Assembly (NCBI RefSeq): GCF_900217905.1
Contig: NZ_OBMO01000003.1
Span: 62,001-126,000, forward strand
DNA length: 64,000 bases
Source: Alloalcanivorax xenomutans
Lineage (GTDB): Bacteria; Pseudomonadota; Gammaproteobacteria; Pseudomonadales; Alcanivoracaceae
Direction of reading: 5' to 3'
The notes under the pieces were generated by a model, which saw nothing but the letters and a program-made list of their open reading frames with translations, was not told the DNA's origin and ran no database searches. Both the position numbers and the translations under genes were made by a program. Shown here piece after piece: positions 61,238 to 64,000 of the stretch (within the stretch, counting starts at the first letter, position 1; every line of letters begins with the position of its first letter).

Positions 61238-64000
61238 ATGAGGTGGTTTCAGAATCTGTCCGTCCGGCTGAAGATTCTCGCCGTGGCGGTTTTGGGGATT
61301 GTGCTTTTTCTCGCTTACTTTTTGTACAGTTATTATATCGCCGCGACCAATATCGACCACTTGAGCCGCATCGAGAACCATGATTTCCCGGTGCTGGAGC
61401 TGGTGAACGCCAACAATCTCGAGTTCGTGGGGATCGCCGACGCCTACAGTACGGCCATCGCCCAGATCGACGAGCGGCCGCTGGATGAGGCCAGGGTGCG
61501 CTCGGACCAGTTTCTGGAACGGCTTGGCGATATCGATCGGCTGGATCCGGCGTTGACGGACGATGTGGACAGAATCCGCATGTCCTTCATCGATTATCTG
61601 AATGAAGCGAATGGTCTCGCTCAGGCGCTGATCGAAGACCCCATGACCCTGGTGAACAGCTACGCCTGGCTGGATCGGGTGGAGTTGCTGGAGCGCCAGC
61701 TCAAGCAGGTGCAGGACGAGTTCCAGGCGAAGCGCTACGAGGCTTTCCGGGATACGCTGCTGCGCAGCCGTGAGGATAACCGCAGCACGCAGATGATCGG
61801 TCTGGCGCTGGGTGTGATGGCCTTTACCCTGCTGGGTTGGATCGCTCTGAGGGTGACACGCTCCATCACACGGCCATTGGAGGATGCGGTGGGTGCCGCG
61901 GACAGTATCGCCAATGGCAACTGGGACACCGCCATCCAGAGCGAAAGCCGGGATGAGACCGGTCACTTGATCCGTGCCATCCGCAAGATGCGGGACACCA
62001 TAAAGCACCGCATCGAGGACGAAAAGCGTCAGGAACAGATCAAAACCCGGCTCTCCCAACTGGGGGATCTGATGCGTGGCGACATGGCCATCGACAAGCT
62101 CGGCAGCAATCTGCTGGGCTATGTAATTCCCACTTTAAACGCTCAGATCGGTGCCTTTTATACCTTCGATGTGGAGCGCGAGCGCCTGTACATGCGGGCG
62201 GCCTATGCCATGCAGCGCCGCAAGCATCTGGCCAATGATTTTGCTTTGGGTGAGTCACTGGTGGGGCAATGCGGGCTCGAAGGCAAGCCGATCATTCTTG
62301 AGGAGGTTCCCGAGGATTACATCCTGGTGTCCTCGGGCACCGGTAACGCGGTGCCCCGTAATCTGATGGTGATTCCCATCTTCCATGAGGAAGAACTCAA
62401 GGGGGTGCTTGAGATCGGCTCGTTCCGGCGCTTCGGAGAGGATGACCTGACTTTCCTCGAACAGGGAGTGGAACTGATCGGGGTGGCGCTGCATAGCGCG
62501 CAGAGCCGGCTGCGTTTGGGGGAAATGCTGACCCGTACCCAGGAGCAGGCCAAGGAATTGAGCCTGCAGAAGGAGGAGATGGCCCGGGCCAACCAGGATC
62601 TGGAACGCCAGGCTTCCGAGCTGGCGGCGTCCGAATCGCGCCTGCAGCAGCAGCAGGAAGAGCTCAAGGCCATCAACGAGGAGCTGGAGTCGCAAACCCA
62701 GGCATTACGGGCGTCGGAGGAGTCGCTGCAGGCGCAGCAGGAAGAACTGCGGGTGACCAATGAGGAACTGGAAGCCCAGGCGCGCATGCTCAGTGAGCAA
62801 AAGGGGGAGATGTCGCGCAAGAATACCGAGTTGGAGACACTCCATGAGGAGCTGGAGGACAAGGTCAAGGAGTTGGAGCTGTCGTCCAAGTACAAGTCCG
62901 AGTTTCTCTCCACCATGTCCCACGAGTTGCGTACACCGCTGAACTCGATTCTGATTCTGTCCAACGCCCTGGGGCAGAACAAGAAAGGCAATCTGGACGA
63001 GAAGCAGGTGGAGCACGCCCAGGTGATTCATTCCGCCGGCTCGGATCTGCTGTCTCTGATCAACGACATCCTCGATATCTCCAAGATCGAGGAAGGCAAG
63101 ATGGACGTGGTCATCGATGAGATCACGCCTCAGGACGTCTCTGATTACTTCCAGCGTCATTTCACCCATGTGGCTGAAAACAAGGGTGTGGGCTTCAATG
63201 TGGTGATTGAGGAGGGCGTGCCGTTGCATTTTTATACCGACAAGCAGCGGCTGGAACAGATCGTCAAGAATTTGCTCTCCAATGCTCTCAAATTCACTGA
63301 CGAGGGCAGCGTGACATTGACCATTGCCCGGCCGGCCGAGGATGAGCGCATTCCAGGGAGGGTCCTGGAACGCGACAGCACCTTGTGCTTTGCCGTCACC
63401 GATACCGGTGTGGGTATTGCCGAGGATAAGCAGAAGCTGATCTTCGAAGCCTTCCAGCAGGCCGATGGCACCACCAGCCGCAAGTATGGCGGCACCGGAC
63501 TGGGGCTGACCATTTCCAGGGAACTGGCCCGTCTGCTGGGCGGGGAAATCGGCCTGCGCAGTGATGGTCTGGGGCAGGGCGCGACGTTCACGCTGTACTT
63601 GCCGGAAGGCGAGGCGCTGGGAGCCGAGGCCGCATTGGAGGAGAGCATGGACGTGGGCGCCAACGCCGAAGCGCACACTGCTCCCACCGCGCCCCTCGCC
63701 GTGGAGCCGTCAGCGGAAGAGTATGTGGTCCGTGAGAAGACCGTGCTGGTGGTGGAGGACGATCGTGAGTTCGCCAATGTGCTGGTGGATTTGGCCGCGG
63801 ACTACGGGCTGGAGAGCCATATCTGTGTTGACGGCGAAAGCGGTCTGGAATACGCCAGCCGTTATCGTCCCAGTGCCATCATTCTGGACATCGGCCTGCC
63901 GGGTATCGACGGCTGGGAGGTGATGGAACGTCTCAAGGCGGATCCGCGTACCCAGGATATTCCTGTACATTTCCTGTCCGGCAAGGATGAGCGTAAGAAA
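61238..64000 (+). CDS. Hybrid sensor histidine kinase (HAMP-GAF-HisKA-HATPase-REC), partial
   Basis: The frame is open from ATG 61238, with GGGGA upstream, to the right edge: 921 residues seen. In order: transmembrane segment 1 (12-33), a periplasmic helical sensor, segment 2 (about 185-206), HAMP, a GAF-like domain (about 280-430), a coiled coil with a repeated QQEELxxxNEELExQ pattern, and HisKA with STMSHELRTPLNS (H562 phospho-acceptor). The HATPase follows (NLLSNALKFTDEG, TDTGVGIAEDKQKLIFEAFQQ, GGTGLGLTIS), then a receiver with VLVVEDD and ILDIGLPGIDGWE (D884). Further receiver or Hpt domains may follow outside. Signal unknown. It lies 275 bases after the T6SS island; that gap holds no clear gene or terminator. 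Confidence 0.92.
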   Translation, partial: MRWFQNLSVRLKILAVAVLGIVLFLAYFLYSYYIAATNIDHLSRIENHDFPVLELVNANNLEFVGIADAYSTAIAQIDERPLDEARVRSDQFLERLGDIDRLDPALTDDVDRIRMSFIDYLNEANGLAQALIEDPMTLVNSYAWLDRVELLERQLKQVQDEFQAKRYEAFRDTLLRSREDNRSTQMIGLALGVMAFTLLGWIALRVTRSITRPLEDAVGAADSIANGNWDTAIQSESRDETGHLIRAIRKMRDTIKHRIEDEKRQEQIKTRLSQLGDLMRGDMAIDKLGSNLLGYVIPTLNAQIGAFYTFDVERERLYMRAAYAMQRRKHLANDFALGESLVGQCGLEGKPIILEEVPEDYILVSSGTGNAVPRNLMVIPIFHEEELKGVLEIGSFRRFGEDDLTFLEQGVELIGVALHSAQSRLRLGEMLTRTQEQAKELSLQKEEMARANQDLERQASELAASESRLQQQQEELKAINEELESQTQALRASEESLQAQQEELRVTNEELEAQARMLSEQKGEMSRKNTELETLHEELEDKVKELELSSKYKSEFLSTMSHELRTPLNSILILSNALGQNKKGNLDEKQVEHAQVIHSAGSDLLSLINDILDISKIEEGKMDVVIDEITPQDVSDYFQRHFTHVAENKGVGFNVVIEEGVPLHFYTDKQRLEQIVKNLLSNALKFTDEGSVTLTIARPAEDERIPGRVLERDSTLCFAVTDTGVGIAEDKQKLIFEAFQQADGTTSRKYGGTGLGLTISRELARLLGGEIGLRSDGLGQGATFTLYLPEGEALGAEAALEESMDVGANAEAHTAPTAPLAVEPSAEEYVVREKTVLVVEDDREFANVLVDLAADYGLESHICVDGESGLEYASRYRPSAIILDIGLPGIDGWEVMERLKADPRTQDIPVHFLSGKDERKK

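Overview
The window is GC-rich, densely coded DNA from a Gammaproteobacterium. An aerobic benzoyl-CoA (box) pathway sits next to a type VI secretion system (T6SS) organised like those of Acinetobacter (tagX, tagF and an OmpA-like tagN gene around tssM). Together with many acyl-CoA ligases, this suggests a hydrocarbon- or aromatic-degrading marine-type lineage such as Alcanivorax/Alloalcanivorax. That assignment is inference from gene content only. No rRNA, tRNA or CRISPR array was seen.

Region 1 (1-9813, all minus strand) is benzoate catabolism. Benzoate-CoA ligase and an alpha/beta hydrolase form one unit. boxC-boxB-boxA, followed by a branched-chain-type ABC substrate-binding protein and a LivH permease that runs off the left edge, form a second. 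Both units are preceded by the same 12-base motif. A quinone-oxidoreductase-like gene closes the block.

Region 2 (10007-25924) is a mosaic of acyl-CoA and small-acid metabolism. It starts with an operon of a one-chain acyl-CoA carboxylase, a CoA ligase and a TetR regulator, headed by a promoter that overlaps a palindrome. Next come an AraC regulator divergent from a TauD-type dioxygenase and a hydratase, an acyl-CoA synthetase, a DUF1330 gene split by a 267-bp MITE, a second AraC regulator, an amidase, an MFS transporter and a pirin.

Region 3 (25994-60962) is a complete T6SS with all thirteen core genes tssA-tssM in three main blocks. The first (+) holds tagX, a PAAR-metallopeptidase effector with a lipoprotein partner, a ketosynthase-like membrane protein, tssM, tagF and an OmpA-like gene. 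The second (-) is tssJ-tssK-tssL-tssA. The third (+) is a TPR lipoprotein, tssB, tssC, hcp, tssE, tssF, tssG, clpV, a small unknown, vgrG and an effector island. The island holds a DUF4123 chaperone, a VasX/BTH_I2691-type membrane effector, two tandem near-identical DUF6708-like membrane proteins (candidate immunity) that differ mainly in one transmembrane hairpin, and an orphan protein with the His/Cys signature of a caspase-like fold.

Region 4 (61238-64000) is a hybrid sensor histidine kinase running off the right edge.

The points most worth following are the diversified tandem membrane proteins, the caspase-like orphan, the PAAR-TTR-metallopeptidase module, the ketosynthase-like T6SS protein and the MITE-split gene whose original frame can be rebuilt exactly.
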